A DNA stretch of 64,000 nt, taken from contig NC_037275.1 in the NCBI RefSeq assembly GCF_000002425.4, positions 2,975,734 to 3,039,733 of the forward strand. Reading direction: 5' to 3'. This document shows positions 48,620 through 60,699 of this stretch, piece after piece. How positions within the stretch are numbered: position 1 is the stretch's first letter; each line of letters begins with the position of its first letter. This DNA comes from Physcomitrium patens. Its lineage: Eukaryota > Streptophyta > Bryopsida > Funariales > Funariaceae. A program made the translations under genes and the position numbers. The notes beneath the pieces were generated by a model. The model did no database searches and was not told where the DNA came from. It saw only the letters and a list, made by a program, of their open reading frames with translations.

Positions 48620-50190
48620 TACAATAGTAGATGCCTATTACAAGAAACAACTTTATTTTCATATTGGTGATAAGATGTTGTTACTTCATCATAATATTAA
48701 AATTATTTGTCCTTGTAACAAGTTGGATTACCATAGACTTAGACCATTTTCTATTTGCGAACATATCAATCCAATCATTTATCAATTTCATCTACTAGTG
48801 ATTTTGAAAATTTATTCCATGTTTCTTGTGTCTTTTTGGAGCTGTATAAGATACTGAATATTCCAAGAAGAAGACAAATACTATAGCCTCTCATAGAAGT
48901 GGATAATAATAAAGAATTATAGGTAAAAGAAGTCTTAGAAATGAGGTAGTGTTAACTTAGGTTGAAATATCTTATTCATTTGTGCGGATACAATATTAGC
49001 AAATGTACATGGAAGTTAGTAAAAAAATCTTATAAATGCAACAAAGAAAATCAAAGCTTTTTATCAACAATATCCATCTAAATCAAGATAAAGAATAACA
49101 AATCTTTGCTATAAAAGAAACTAAATTTAAAAAAGATTACATTCTATCTTCTAGCCTTATTTATAATTTTTTATAATTATATTATTAAAGAGATAAGAAC
49201 TAATTTCTATTAAATTTAATCGAAGAGCCATCATTTCTTGACTTATTAGATGAAATATTGCAATTATCATAGCCTTTAAGATGACATAATAGAGAAGAAG
49301 ATCTTCAAGAATGACATGTTTTTTCTTGAATAGATGGCTAGTTACAATGCATTTGGTATTACGACCTAGGAAGAAAGTCTTGATGTTTGGTGATTTAATT
49401 AGAGATAAGAATAACTCTTGATGGTGTTACAAATGTTTTATTTGAAAGAAGTTATGAAGCTCTCAACAATGATTAAATAACAAGGTGGTTTTTTTACCTA
49501 GAATTGAGATATTATTGATGGCTAGGAGGACCTATCAACTATCTTTGAAGGAAATAAAGATAAGAATATGTGGTAATATAATTTGTCACATTTTAGACTT
49601 CTTCAACATATGATCATCACTCTTCATAGAACTTCTTTCAAAAAGAGAGGATAATGTTATGGACATACATTTATTGTAATTATTATTTAGATAATATAAA
49701 TAATTAGAAATAAATAAAAATAAATAAAAATAAATAAAAATAAATAAATTTCATAATATCTTTTAGAAAAGCTTCTTAGAAGCTTCATACATGTTATTTT
49801 GACTTTACATATATTTTTAATTATTTAATAGATTAGAAATTTGATTAAAAAGTTAATCATGTACTATATGTGTTGATAACTTATGAAACAAGCTAACTAT
49901 TTGAGGTCTATATTGAAAACTTACCTTATAAGTTAAGATAAATTTTATACAAAGTCAACATATTTTGGAGGTCCTATATAACATTGCCACATAGCTCTTA
50001 AGTAAATAGTATATATAGATACATAAATGAAGTCTTCTTTATCCTTGTCAATTCTTTTTTTGTTTCTAATCTAGTTTCAAGAAGTCTCTAATTTTCTTGT
50101 CTTATGGCAATAGCTATTTTATTTATTTTTTAATATATTTACTTTTTTATTTTTATTTTGTGAAATTTCTTTGAAAAAATCTCACTTCTT
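48620..50190 (+). mobile_element. Ty3/gypsy fragment G2: 3' end of pol plus 3' LTR
   Basis: A plus-strand fossil of the same gypsy family as G1. It begins in the integrase C-terminal region (YFHIGDKMLLLHHNIKIICP, KLDYHRLRPFSICEHINPII at 48640-48860). It continues through 3' non-coding sequence matching G1 at 15774-16076 and ends in an LTR starting TGTTATGGACATAC at 49652. The upstream gag-pol part is absent. A purine-rich tract (AAAAAGAGAGGATAA) sits directly before the LTR. Broken and truncated. Confidence 0.75.
49652..50190 (+). repeat. Gypsy LTR of fragment G2
   Basis: Starts TGTTATGGACATACATTTAT and includes the palindrome AAAGCTTCTTAGAAGCTT at 49768-49785, AGTCAACATATTTTGGAGGT and TATATATAGATACATAAATG. 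It is related to LTRs of G1 and G3. The right edge is approximate. Confidence 0.7.
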
Positions 50191-51650
50191 TATTTGCTTT
50201 CATTGAATTTTTGTCCTTCATATCTTACAAATTTCTTCAGCCATTATCTATTTCAAAACAACTTTGGTCTTCTATTTCTATTGATATTATTATGAATCTT
50301 CTAATCTCATGTTTGTATGATTCTATATTTATGATAGTAGATTATTTTACTAAGATGGTACATTTTATATCATGTATAAAATCTATCATATATAAAAAAC
50401 AACTAAGTTTTTTTTTGATAATATCTATTACTATCATAGATTGCCCATGGATATTATATTAGATAGGAGGATTCAATTTGTATCAAGATTTTAGACAACC
50501 TTTTTTAAGATTTTAAAGGTGGATATAAAACTATCTTCGACCTTTCATCCTTAAATTGAAAGATAGATGATGCACATAAATCAAATTTTAGAGCAATGTT
50601 TAAGGTATATCATTAATTATCATCCATAATATAATGCTTTTGACTTTTTAAAATTTGATAATCTTGTAGAAAAATATTTGATCAATCATTTATTTAAGCT
50701 ACATATAATAATGAAGGCACAATGAAAAGAAGCTCAAGAACAATAAATGACTAATACAAATTTCTATTGTAAGGAGCAACCTCAATTCTACGTTGGCAAC
50801 AAGATATGATTACTTTGTTATATTATCAAGATTAATTGCTTTCGTGACAAGTTAGATTATAGTAAATTTGAATTATTTTTTATTTTTAAAAAAGTCAATT
50901 TTGTTACTTATTGATTGCATTTATCGAAGTCTATAAAGATCTATCTTGTATTCTATGTATCTCTTTTTGAAACCTATAAGATAATGAATATCTCAAAAAG
51001 AAGACAAATTCCATCTTCTCCTATAGAAATAGATAATTATTAAGAATTCAAAATAAAAGAAGCTTTAGATTCAAAGAGGCACAAAAATAGATTGAAATAT
51101 CTTATTCATTAGTATAGATATGATATTAGTGAACACACATGTGAGTCAAAAAAGAATCTTGTAAATGTAATAAAAAAAGTTTAAGCTTATCAATGAAATT
51201 TGATAGGTACCTATCAAATTTAATATAATTAATAAAAAATCTTCACTATAAAAGAAATAAGTTCTAAAAAAGATAGTATTCTATTTTCTATCATTGTATA
51301 TAATTTCTATATATATTTGTAGCATTAAAGAGATAAAAATTGAATAATTAATAGATACAATTCAAGAAAAATAGTTTGCTAATTTATTTCACAAGACATT
51401 ACAATTATTATAACCTTCAAGACAACATAATCAAGATGAAGATCCTTAAGAATGATCTTCTTCAAATAGGTAGCAAGATACAACATGTTTGATATCACAA
51501 CCTTGGAAGAGTCTCCCGATGTTTGGTAATTTTATTAGAAGTAGAAACGACTCTTAATGGTGTTCAAATTGTTTTATTTGAAGGACGTTTTAAAAGCTTT
51601 AACAACAATCTACTAACAAAATAGTCTTTCAATTGTCAATATGTACTTTA
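50191..51650 (+). mobile_element. Ty3/gypsy fragment G2b: integrase to 3' region
   Basis: Begins in integrase (LQPLSISKQLWSSISIDIIM, MIVDYFTKMVHFISCIKS) and runs through the conserved HPQ...RM block area near 50550-50580 and the C-terminal region (near 50800-50990). It then enters the 3' non-coding zone, which matches G2 (CTTAATGGTGTTCAAATTG against CTTGATGGTGTTACAAATG). It abuts the LTR of G2 directly. Fossil, truncated at both ends. Confidence 0.75.
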
Positions 51651-51993
51651 TTTAAGTGTATTAAAGATGTTTGGAAGGTAATTAATTTTATTTATAAGAG
51701 GGAAAGAATATAATGCTAATACATTTATAAATTTGAGTAGAATTTAAATATGAGATTGTTGTTGTAAATGGATTATTCAAGCTTTGAGAGTATTATCTTT
51801 TAAGATACATATCTAATACTATAGTAGTTCAAGATAGGTATTGAGAGAAGATTAGTATAGGAATTTTAGTATCAAATATGATTTTTATTTATTTATTTAT
51901 TTATTTTTGGATGTGTGTGTATAGGAAGGAGATTGCTATAGTTTTTGGAGGACTAGATTCAAGACTAATTTGAGGTATTCAATGCCATTTATT

Positions 51994-52036
<43 letters not shown>

Positions 52037-53467
52037 TGAAAAAAATTAGATCTTGTTGTTATCTTTCCAACAAGCCTTAGTAAGGAAGAAGAAGAGTTAT
52101 GACAAGGGAGATCCAAGCTAATTTTTAGATGGAAATTTAGAGTGCTATTAAAATGGAATTAAATTATTTCTAAGATCTAAGACCTTTCCAATTCATAGCA
52201 ATATAAATCTCGTTACAACATAAGATACTATATACCAAAATAAAACTAAATAAAATAGAATATAAAAGATATAACAAAGCAAAAAATATAATAAAATAGA
52301 AATGAATAAAAAAGTGTAAAATCAAACTTTATTAAGAAAAAGAGACCAAAGCCATATTTGACTAGATATCCTAATAGCCTTAATCAATCCTATTTATACT
52401 TTGCTTAATTATCTTGGAACTTTCTAAAATATTCTTAATAGTAGATTCTACCTAGATAATCATCCAAAGTTTTTTTTTTAAAATATTCTATGATGAATCT
52501 CACATAGACCATCGACCTAGCTCCAATTCTTAAAACTTCTTAAAACTTCTAATAACTTCTAAGAACTTTTCAAATATAGCTCCAATTATCTATCTCTATG
52601 TGTCAATAATACAAATATCTTATCCATACTCTATAATATTTAATTCCCCTCTACTAATGTAAAACATCCTCATTTTGCTTTCAATAGTATTTTTAAATTA
52701 TCTCTTAATAATGGATGAAGTTTTGAGCAAGTTTCCACATTACATCATGGATAGAATAACCTTTTCAAAGGACATTGTATTGAAGTTATGTACGTCAATA
52801 GCTACAACAAAGGTAGTGATGTTCCAAAATATTGTCTATTTCATATTTTTATTAGTCATTAATCACAACTTGTGGTAGTGGTAGTAAGTGTCAGTCCAAA
52901 AAGTGCCTTGGTTCAGTATAAAATTCCTTGAATTATAAAATATGGAAGACCAAATGGACTTTAATATATATGGCGGAAGCTTGAGGTGATATATAATATC
53001 AAAAATTACTATAGAAATACAAAAAAGTGTAAGCCACCAAGGTAGCAACTTATGAATTTGGCTTTTGATGTAGCATGTGAGAAGTTAGAGTTGAAGAGTA
53101 ATATCTAGTTACCTTTCCGAAAGGTCTTATATTATCGGTGGTTATTTGCATATTACTTTTCTTGATTTTGTATGATAAGAAGGCTTTGCCGTGCCTCTTG
53201 TAAGGTCATTGTAAGCCGTTATATACACTCTTCTATTGTCAAATTATTGGTGCCAATAAACAATAAAAAATTACTGACGTAATTAAATGCTCACTAGTAT
53301 TAAAGAAGAATGGTGAATGATTGGTACTTGCTTGAATATTATCATTGTAAGCAAATTCCAAGAGCATGAAATATTCATCTAAATCATTATAATAAATTGC
53401 TACAAATATCTGTAGGATATTTTCTAAGGTCTAATTTATATGTTGTGTTTGTCTATTTGTTTAAAGA
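51651..53467. other. Unclassified AT-rich DNA, possibly inserted in gypsy
   Basis: Gypsy similarity stops near 51650 and a gypsy LTR starts near 53468, so this block could be an insertion between internal region and LTR. It contains (TTTA)n near 51888-51906 and a long poly-T near 52000-52032. A frame at 52675-52878 is open but unlike any family I know. I see no clear ends. Confidence 0.35.
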
Positions 53468-54038
53468 TATAAGATCATATCATAGATATACATATTTATC
53501 TTGATAATTATCTAGATAATAAGAATAATTAGAAATAAATCAAAGTAGATGAATATGATAATATCTTGTAGAAAGCTTCTTAGAAGCTTTATAGACTCTG
53601 CTTTGCCTTTATACATGTTTATAAGTGATTAATAGGTTGAAAACTTGGCCAACAAGGAGGCAATGTGTTGACATATTGACCACTTATAGTACAAGTTGGA
53701 CATATGGTGCACACCTAGGAAACTTTCTTTGCAAATTAAACATGTGTCATGCAAGCTGGATGCATATTAGAGATCCTATAGCATATTACCACATATTCTT
53801 TAATTAAGTATATATAGAGACAAGAGTGAGGCCTTCTTCATTCTTGTCAACTCTTTTTTTTTCTTTTTAGTCTAGTTTCAAGAGTCTTATGTTTTTTAGT
53901 CTTTGGCAATAGCCATTCCAATTCTTCCTTGAATATACATATTTTCTTCTATTTTATCACATTTTTTTTTTAATACAAATTCTATGATTTTATGCATCTT
54001 CTTCTAATTTGTATCCTTGATAGATTCACAAGACTGTA
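53468..54038 (+). repeat. 5' LTR of gypsy G3
   Basis: Starts TATCATAGATATACATATTT, against TGTTATGGACATACATTTAT in G2. It carries the palindrome AAAGCTTCTTAGAAGCTTT at 53572-53590 and ends before the TATCAGAGC primer site. It also shares GAGACAAGAGTGAGGCCTTC with the matching GAGACAAGAATGAAGTCTTC of G1. Confidence 0.75.
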
Positions 54039-54224
54039 CATATAATATCAGAGCTTTTCTTTTACTTGATTAAGAGTGGATTACTTCTTTTTCTTGATAA
54101 AACATAATCATATTAGAAGTTGCGGATTATCTTCTTTTAAAGTGATATTATTTTTAGAATTTTTTTTCTTAATTTTTGAGTATTATATTTTGTGAAAATA
54201 GACACCTTTCTTTTATTGTATGAG

Positions 54225-54545
54225 CATGACAAAGATTGCTAAAATGAAGAGTACAATGGCTCAAATGTAAGAGCAAATGAGAGAATTAATGCTTGCAATG
54301 CATCAACTCAGTCTACGACCACAAGGAGCAACCAGATTATCAAGCAATGAAGATATAAAGATGATTAGAGTTGCTTCAATATCTATTCTAAGCCATACTA
54401 CTGCTTTTACAATGGAACATCATTTAAGTTTCAAGAAACCAAAAATTGGATTGTTTGAGAAGTTTAATGGCACAAGATCTAAGTTTTGAGAATTCATCAA
54501 TCAAGTTCAACATGTGATTGAACTAAAACCATCGATAATGTTCCA
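54225..54545 (+). pseudogene. Gypsy G3 gag remnant
   Basis: MRELMLAMHQLSLRPQGATR, then HLSFKKPKIGLFEKFNGTRS and FINQVQHVIEL. This matches the plant gypsy gag pattern KP.KFDGTRSKL..FL.Q. Similarity stops near 54545, where copia sequence starts. Fossil. Confidence 0.7.
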
Positions 54546-54580
54546 TACTTCGATATTTTGTAAGAACATTATATAAAAAC

Positions 54581-56842
54581 ATGGTTGCCAAAGGCTTTAG
54601 AGAGGGAAACTTGTACTATCTCAAGTATAAGAAGGTCAATGGAATAGAGATAGTTGCATTTGCTAACTTTACATCAAAGCAAGACAAGTTGAATATATGG
54701 CATCATTGCCCTGACCATTCGAAAAGCATGATAAAGCTTAAATTTATGGTAAATGGCTTAGATCTTGGCAAAAAAAGCTAAAATTCAATACAACTTGTAT
54801 ATGAAGGATGCATACAAGGCAAACAACAAAGGACCTCATTTTAAAGTTGTATAGCAACATGTGCTACGAAATTATTGAAGATTGTCTATTCTGATATATA
54901 TAGTCCTATGAAGACCACAAGTATTGAAGAAATAAGGTATTTTTTTCACTTTCATTGATGATTTTTCAAGAAAGATTTGGATTTATATTCTTAAAGCCAA
55001 AAATAATTACTTTTGGAAGTTTAAAGAGTTTAAAGTACTTATTGAGAAATAAAGTAAATATAAGATTAAGGTACTACATATGGATAATAGAGGTGAGTAC
55101 ATAATGTCTCTAAGTAATTTGATATTTATTTGAAAAAAGAAGGAATTTTTAGACAAACAATAACTCTATACACTCCACAATAAAATGATATTATTGAAAA
55201 GACAAATTGAATCATTGTGAAAATAGCATAGAGCATGCTTCATACTCAAAATCTTGGTCATGAATTTTAGGCAAAAATTATGGTGATTGTAGTATATACA
55301 AAGAATAAGTGTCTAACAAGTGCTCTTGCATTAACGACTCCACAAGAAGCTTAGAACTGCAAACAATCTTGCATTTCACATACAAGGACTTTTGGATGCA
55401 TTACATATGTAAAGACACCATATTATATGAAGTTTAAACTTGGTACAAATGATACAAAGTAAGTTTTCTTGGAATATTGTAAACGCACTAAGTCATATAA
55501 GCTAATGTGTTTGGACACCAAAAAGCTCATCAAAAGTCATGATATTGAGTTTTTGGAAGATAAAAATGCTTGTGAGCACTTAAAATTGTGTCCAAGTATA
55601 AATAATAGTATATTTGTGAATATATTTTTTATTTTAATAGCAAAAGAAGAAGATGAAAAAAATGAAGATGATGAAGGTGTAAACAAAGATGAAGAAGCAA
55701 AGAAGATGAAAAAGAAGGCTTTATGAATTCCTATAACTATCAATGAAGATATTGAAGATTGTAATGATGATGATGATGATGATGAAGAGTACCAACTCTT
55801 AAGTGAGAAAAAATAAGCTTTAAGAAAGAAAAAGCTTAGAAGAAAGTATGGAGTACAATAAGTTGAATCTTCTTCAAATGAAAAGAGATATTTCTTCAAA
55901 GAAGGAAGACCACATGGTGAATGAGGGAAGAACCACATCTTTTTTTCAAGTAAGTGAAGAACATCCAAATATTGCTCTCTTTACTGATTCGTTTTCTTTG
56001 TGAGATGCTATAGAGTCCTAAGATACAATCAAGTAGGAGAAGGCTATAGAAGAAAAATATCAATCTCTTACGAATAATGATATATAGAAATTGACACTTT
56101 TTTCAACAAATCAATCTAGTGTTGGTTGTAAGTGGGGATTTAGGACTAAAAGAGATGTGATGGATGTGGTTATGAGGTATATGGGAAGATTATTTGCCAA
56201 AATATATTTATAAGTTGTTGGTATTGTTTTTAATGAGACTTATGTACTTATTGCCAAATTCATTTTCATTAGATCTATTGTAGCAATTAAGATAGTAATG
56301 GACTTAGAAATGTATCAAATGGATGTAAAGACAACCTTTTTGAATGGAGAATTATATGAAGACATCTATATAGGCCAATTTTAAGGATTTATAAAATAAG
56401 GCAAAAAATATCTCATATATAAGTTAAAAAAATCCTTGTATGGATTGAAACAATCACCAAGAGCATGGTACAAATATATTGATATACTTTTTTATCAATA
56501 AAAGATTTGTAAGAAGTGAGGTTGATCATTTATTATATACAATGCAATATAAAGAATTTTTGCTAATTGTAATTCTCTATATTGATGATTTGATCATCTT
56601 GGCTAATAATATGAAAAAAATAAATTAGATGAAGATCATATTAAAAAAAGAGTATGGGATGAATAATTTGAGAGAGCTCTATTATTGCTTAGGATCAAAA
56701 TTTGTAAGAGATCATGATAACAAGACCATTACTATGAGCTAAATCAAACACATTGAAGAAATATAGAAAGGATTTAATATAGAGGAGTGCAAGTCCACTG
56801 AAACAACTTTGGAAACCAATTTGAAGTTGATAAAGCTCACAA
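54581..56842 (+). pseudogene. Copia C3 integrase and reverse transcriptase remnant
   Basis: GAG-pre-integrase VAKGFREGNLYYLKYKKVNG and IWHHCPDHSKSM; integrase CIQGKQQRTSF, then FTFIDDFSRKIWIYI-like sequence near 54950. The linker carries MEYCKRTKSYKLMCLDTKKL and an acidic stretch. Reverse transcriptase shows GCKWGFRTKRDVMDVVMRYM, YQMDVKTTFLNGELYEDIYI, LKKSLYGLKQSPRAWY and a LYIDDLI block near 56580. Fossil. Confidence 0.85.
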
Positions 56843-57838
56843 TAGTGTACTGTAGTTGCTTATAGTATATAAAAAATTAATTAAAATATATATTATTTTT
56901 ATAAATCTTAATGTGGATTAAAGTGATTAACAAGCAAATTTAAAGAAAATTGATATAAGAAAATTTATTTAGAAGTTTATCTATTTTGATTATAGTATTT
57001 ATATTATATAAGATTTAGATATTTACTATAAAGCTTAAGAAAAGATTGGAGTCTAAAGATGAAAGTCTAAACTATTAGGAGACTTATTGGAAAGGATGAA
57101 AGCAAGGTATGATTGGATGAAGGTAAGGGATAAAAATCTTCATTCCTATTGATTGAATGTTATATCCAATGGGCTTCAAGGAGGTTTTTTAAGGCCTTAC
57201 AAGGAATTAGGGTTTCTATTACAAGATCATTTGAGCTTTGGATGCTAGAATCAACAAGTTTAGATTTTTGGATACATGAAGGAGTTATAGGCTCTCAAAG
57301 TGAAGGTGTCAATTTCATACCTACTATCAATTTTGGCTCAAAATTTCCACAAATGTATGTTATTAGGTTGAAAAGCTTTAGATCAAAGTTTCATGGTATT
57401 TGAATACTTAGTTTGTGAGATATGAAGAAGATTACACGTGGATGTATGTAAATAAGGATCTGAAGCTAGTATTAGGGTTTTGGCAACATCTCAAGATCGA
57501 TAACAAATTTATAGTTGAAATTTGTTTTGGTAGTTGTTGAAAGTATATCAATACTTCATGTAATATTTTAGTATTTTTAGATAGTTAGATCATAAGATAT
57601 GAAGTATTGAAGTTTAGAAAAAAATTTCTATAAGGATATATAAGGTTTTAAGATATTTTATCATATATTTGGATGTTTTTTTTTGTACTTCGGCTTATGT
57701 TTTGATGTAATTGTCCTAAAAAAAATATAATATATATATATATATATAAACTTAGAACTTTAATATCTTAGATTTGATTGAAGATTTAGTGGTAGGTAGA
57801 ATCCCAATACTTTTTTGAGGCAAACTCTCTCTATCCCA
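56843..57838 (+). repeat. Family B AT-rich LTR-like repeat, copy 3, inserted in copia C3
   Basis: A 996-bp repeat that splits the copia C3 reverse transcriptase/RNase H region. It is flanked by ACAA on both sides (56839-56842 and 57839-57842), and copia C1 shows the uninterrupted site. It begins TAGTGTACTGTAGTTGCTTA and ends CTCTATCCCA, aligned to the reverse of copy 1's ends. Its core AAGTGAAGGTGTCAATTTCA and AACTTAGTTT-type blocks match copies 1 and 2. Non-coding. Confidence 0.75.
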
Positions 57839-58572
57839 ACAATGGATGAAGAGTATGTATAAGTTGAAGATAAAATGTAAAGAATTCTATATAAGACAAC
57901 ACTAGACTCACTTATGTATATAATACTGGCTACAAGAATTGATCTTGTATTTAGTATGAGTATTGTAAGCCAACATATATTTAAGGCAGGACCTTTGCAT
58001 TTGGCAATGATAAAAAAAATATTGAAATATTCAAAAGGTAAAAAAAAACTTCATATTGTACTTTGGTGGTAAAAACATTGATTTGCAAGGTTATTGTGAT
58101 GTAGATTGAATTAAAGATAAAAATGTTAGAAGATCCACAATGGAATATATATTTTTTATTGGAATGAGAGTCATTTCATAGAATTGCAAGAGACAACCTA
58201 CCATTGCAAAATCAACCATAGAAGCTGAATATACAATAACAAGTCATTGTGCAATGGAAGCATGTTGGATAAGACAACTCTTTAGAAGACATTAGACTAG
58301 TGCAATTGGAATAATTTTTATATTTTGTGACAATCAAGGATGTCTTACTTTTCCTAAGAATCCAAAGTACCATTGAAGAACTAAGCATATTAATATTCAA
58401 CATTATTTCATATGAAAACAAATTGAAGATGGAATAATAGATATGAAGTATTGTGCCATAAAAGACATACTTGCTGATGTGCTTATAAAAATATTAGTAA
58501 TAGATAGGCTCCATGAATTAATAGAGAGATTAGGCTTGAAATCCTTTAGACAATTAGCAAAATCGAAGTGTT
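57839..58572 (+). pseudogene. Copia C3 RNase H remnant
   Basis: Continues the C3 pol after the family B insertion: a YGYCDVD-like block near 58090, NVRRSTMEYIFFIGMRVIS, RQPTIAKSTIEAEYTITSHC-like sequence near 58200, CDNQGCLTFPKNPK near 58330 and a LADVLIK block near 58475. Fossil. Confidence 0.8.
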
Positions 58573-58882
58573 GAAGATTAGTAAGATCTTGTATAATTGC
58601 TACTATATAGAATTAAACTATTATAAATTACTAATAGTCAAAAAATAATAAAAGATTAAAAGTAGTTACTATAGCAGTGGCTAGGATTTTAGTTGCACCT
58701 AGGTTAAGAAGAATTTTGGGTTTAGTTGGATGTAGCAAAGAAGAATGAATATGATTGTGGATGAAGATTCTAATTATAAGTAAAGAGTGTTGGAAGTGAG
58801 AGTCATCTTATTCCACACTTCACTTTGTATGCAACCTTATTGATGCTAAGTGTTGTGGCATCTAACTTCTCTTTCTTCAATA
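58573..58882 (+). repeat. 3' LTR of copia C3
   Basis: Related to the C1 LTRs through CACCTAGGTTAAGAAG, TATAAGTAAAGAGTGTTGGA and TTATTCCACACTTC, ending TTCTTCAATA. It is more diverged from C1 than the two C1 LTRs are from each other. Confidence 0.75.
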
Positions 58883-59154
58883 AGCCTTTGAACTGCCTTT
58901 CTATATTTGGATTCATTTGGATCAATATTGTACTTTCTTATAACCCACTTACAATCAAAGAACTTGTGTTTTCTTGAGGATCCTAGCTTTCTTGGCACCA
59001 CCATAGTATATGATACTATCAATGGCTAAAAAGACCTATTAACTATCTTTGAAGAGAACAAAGATCAAAGTATATAAGAAACACAATTTGTCGCATCTTA
59101 GATTTCTTCAACATATGATGACCGGTCTTTGTGGAACTTGCCTCTAAAAGAAAA
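58883..59154. other. Short copia-like scrap plus gypsy G3 3' internal region
   Basis: On the minus strand 58883-58985 can be read as SSRKHKFFDCKWVIRKYNID, which resembles the copia reverse transcriptase entry (GCKWVFKIK). It may be a scrap of a different copia family. From about 58985 the plus strand matches gypsy 3' internal sequence of G2 (CTATCAACTATCTTTGAAG-type). Confidence 0.4.
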
Positions 59155-59690
59155 GGTAATATTATATACATACATATTTATTCCAATAATTATCTATATG
59201 ATTAAATAAAAGTAAGTAAAAATAGATTAATTTCATAACATCTTCTAGAAAAGCTTCTTAGAAGCTTTATAAACATAGCTTTGACTTAATACATGTTTGC
59301 AGGTTAGAAACTTGGATAACAAGTTAGCTATGTGTTATAAGTGTTGATAACTTATGGAATAAGCTAACTATATGACATATATATAGAAAACTTGTCTTAT
59401 AAGGTAAGATATGTCTCTTGCAATCTGAACACATGTTAGAGGCCTATAAAACATTGCCATATAGCTTCTAGTTAGATAGTATATATGGAGGCAAAAATAA
59501 AATCTTGTTCACTCTTGTTAATGGTTTTTTTGTTCTTAGGCTAGTTTTAAGAATTTAGACTCTTCTTATTTTTGACAATAGTCATTTTAGTTTTAATATT
59601 ATATTACTTTTGGAGTAAGTATTTATTTTTCACAAGAGTGTTTTAAAGTTCTTATTATTTTGTTTCATGTCCTTGAATCAAAGCCATGAT
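59155..59690 (+). repeat. 3' LTR of gypsy G3
   Basis: Begins after a purine-rich tract (AAAAGAAAAGGTAAT), with ATTATATACATACATATTTA against TGTTATGGACATAC in G2. The palindrome AAAGCTTCTTAGAAGCTTT lies at 59250-59268. The right edge is approximate. Confidence 0.7.
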
Positions 59691-60690
59691 GTAGATTTAA
59701 TATAGCAACTTTATATGTTTTGAAGAAACTAAAGCCAATAGTAAAATAATTTGTGATTTGTATAAAATAAAAAGATCACAAGTTTTATTTTAAAAAATAA
59801 TAATGTTTGTAGTTGTAAGAAATAGTCATCTATTAGGAATATTTTTTTATCATGAGATCTGAATGTACTAACATAACTACTAATTCAATTGCAATATAAA
59901 AAATATATACTAAGTTAATGAAGTTTTATATTAAAAAAATTATTTATAGTTAATTTTTTAATTTAAATCAAATATATTAAATAAATTGAGTTTTTTTAAA
60001 ATATATTTATTTATAATCTAATATTAATGATATTTTTAAAATAATATATAAACTTTATTGTTTCTATTTGATCATTTTATTTTTAATAGACATGTTGATA
60101 GATTAAGCAAAATTAGATTATATATAATTTATATTTTGTGCATCTTTCACATGGTTTTATTTATTTATTTATTATTATAATAAGGTACAAAAACATTGCA
60201 TTCAAATTTATCAAAATGTTGACTTAATTGCAATATCTACAACTAAAGTTTTCAATCCAATTTGATTTGAAATTATACTAAGAATAAAATATATAGTGAT
60301 AGTTCAATAACTTATGTTCATAAGAATATTTATTGCTTCAATATTTTTAATACTAATAAAGCTCATTTAAATTTGTAAAATTATATTTTATTGCATTGGT
60401 TAAGGATTAAAGATGTATATTTTAATATTTTAATAGATGTTTGTACATGCGATTGTGTTGAGTGGTTTAGTATAAAATAAAATAAAATGAAAATACATAT
60501 ACACACAACCGTATATGAGGAAAATAATTCTTTAATAGAATAAGAAATTGACATGTAATTGATGCATCTTAGTTGTAGATGCCAAACATATGATGACATC
60601 TTTGTGGATTAATATCATTCATCAAAATTTATAAGTGTTAAACAATCCAATATAAATCATCCCAAAGTACTACATGAATAATTTTAGTTA
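59691..60690. other. AT-rich spacer before the TPX2 island
   Basis: No gene or element recognised. The minus-strand frame at 60381-60599 is short and not family-like. Composition becomes GC-normal at about 60710. Confidence 0.5.
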
Positions 60691-60699
60691 AATGTGAAA

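Larger units (their letters stand above)
54560..58882 (+). mobile_element. Ty1/copia element C3, fossil, lacking its 5' end
   Basis: A plus-strand copia of the C1/C2 family, beginning in the GAG-pre-integrase region with no 5' LTR, gag or protease. It continues through integrase (about 54790-55340), an acidic linker (about 55600-55800), reverse transcriptase (about 56010-56840), a family B insertion (56843-57838), RNase H (about 57900-58550) and a 3' LTR (about 58573-58882). Heavily broken. The absence of both the copia 5' end and the gypsy pol suggests one deletion or recombination at about 54550. Confidence 0.8.
53468..59690 (+). mobile_element. Ty3/gypsy element G3, fossil, with copia C3 inside
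   Basis: A plus-strand gypsy with a 5' LTR at about 53468-54038, a primer-binding site (TATAATATCAGAGC at 54037-54050), a gag remnant (about 54225-54540), and then copia element C3 in place of the pol region. After C3 (from about 58985) gypsy 3' internal sequence resumes and leads into the 3' LTR at about 59155-59690. Most of pol is missing. Heavily broken and old. Confidence 0.7.

Noticed and set aside
55537-55968. A 143-codon minus-strand Ser-rich frame
   Set aside because: Antisense to the acidic linker of copia C3. The GAT/GAA-rich sense strand yields Ser/Phe on the other strand.
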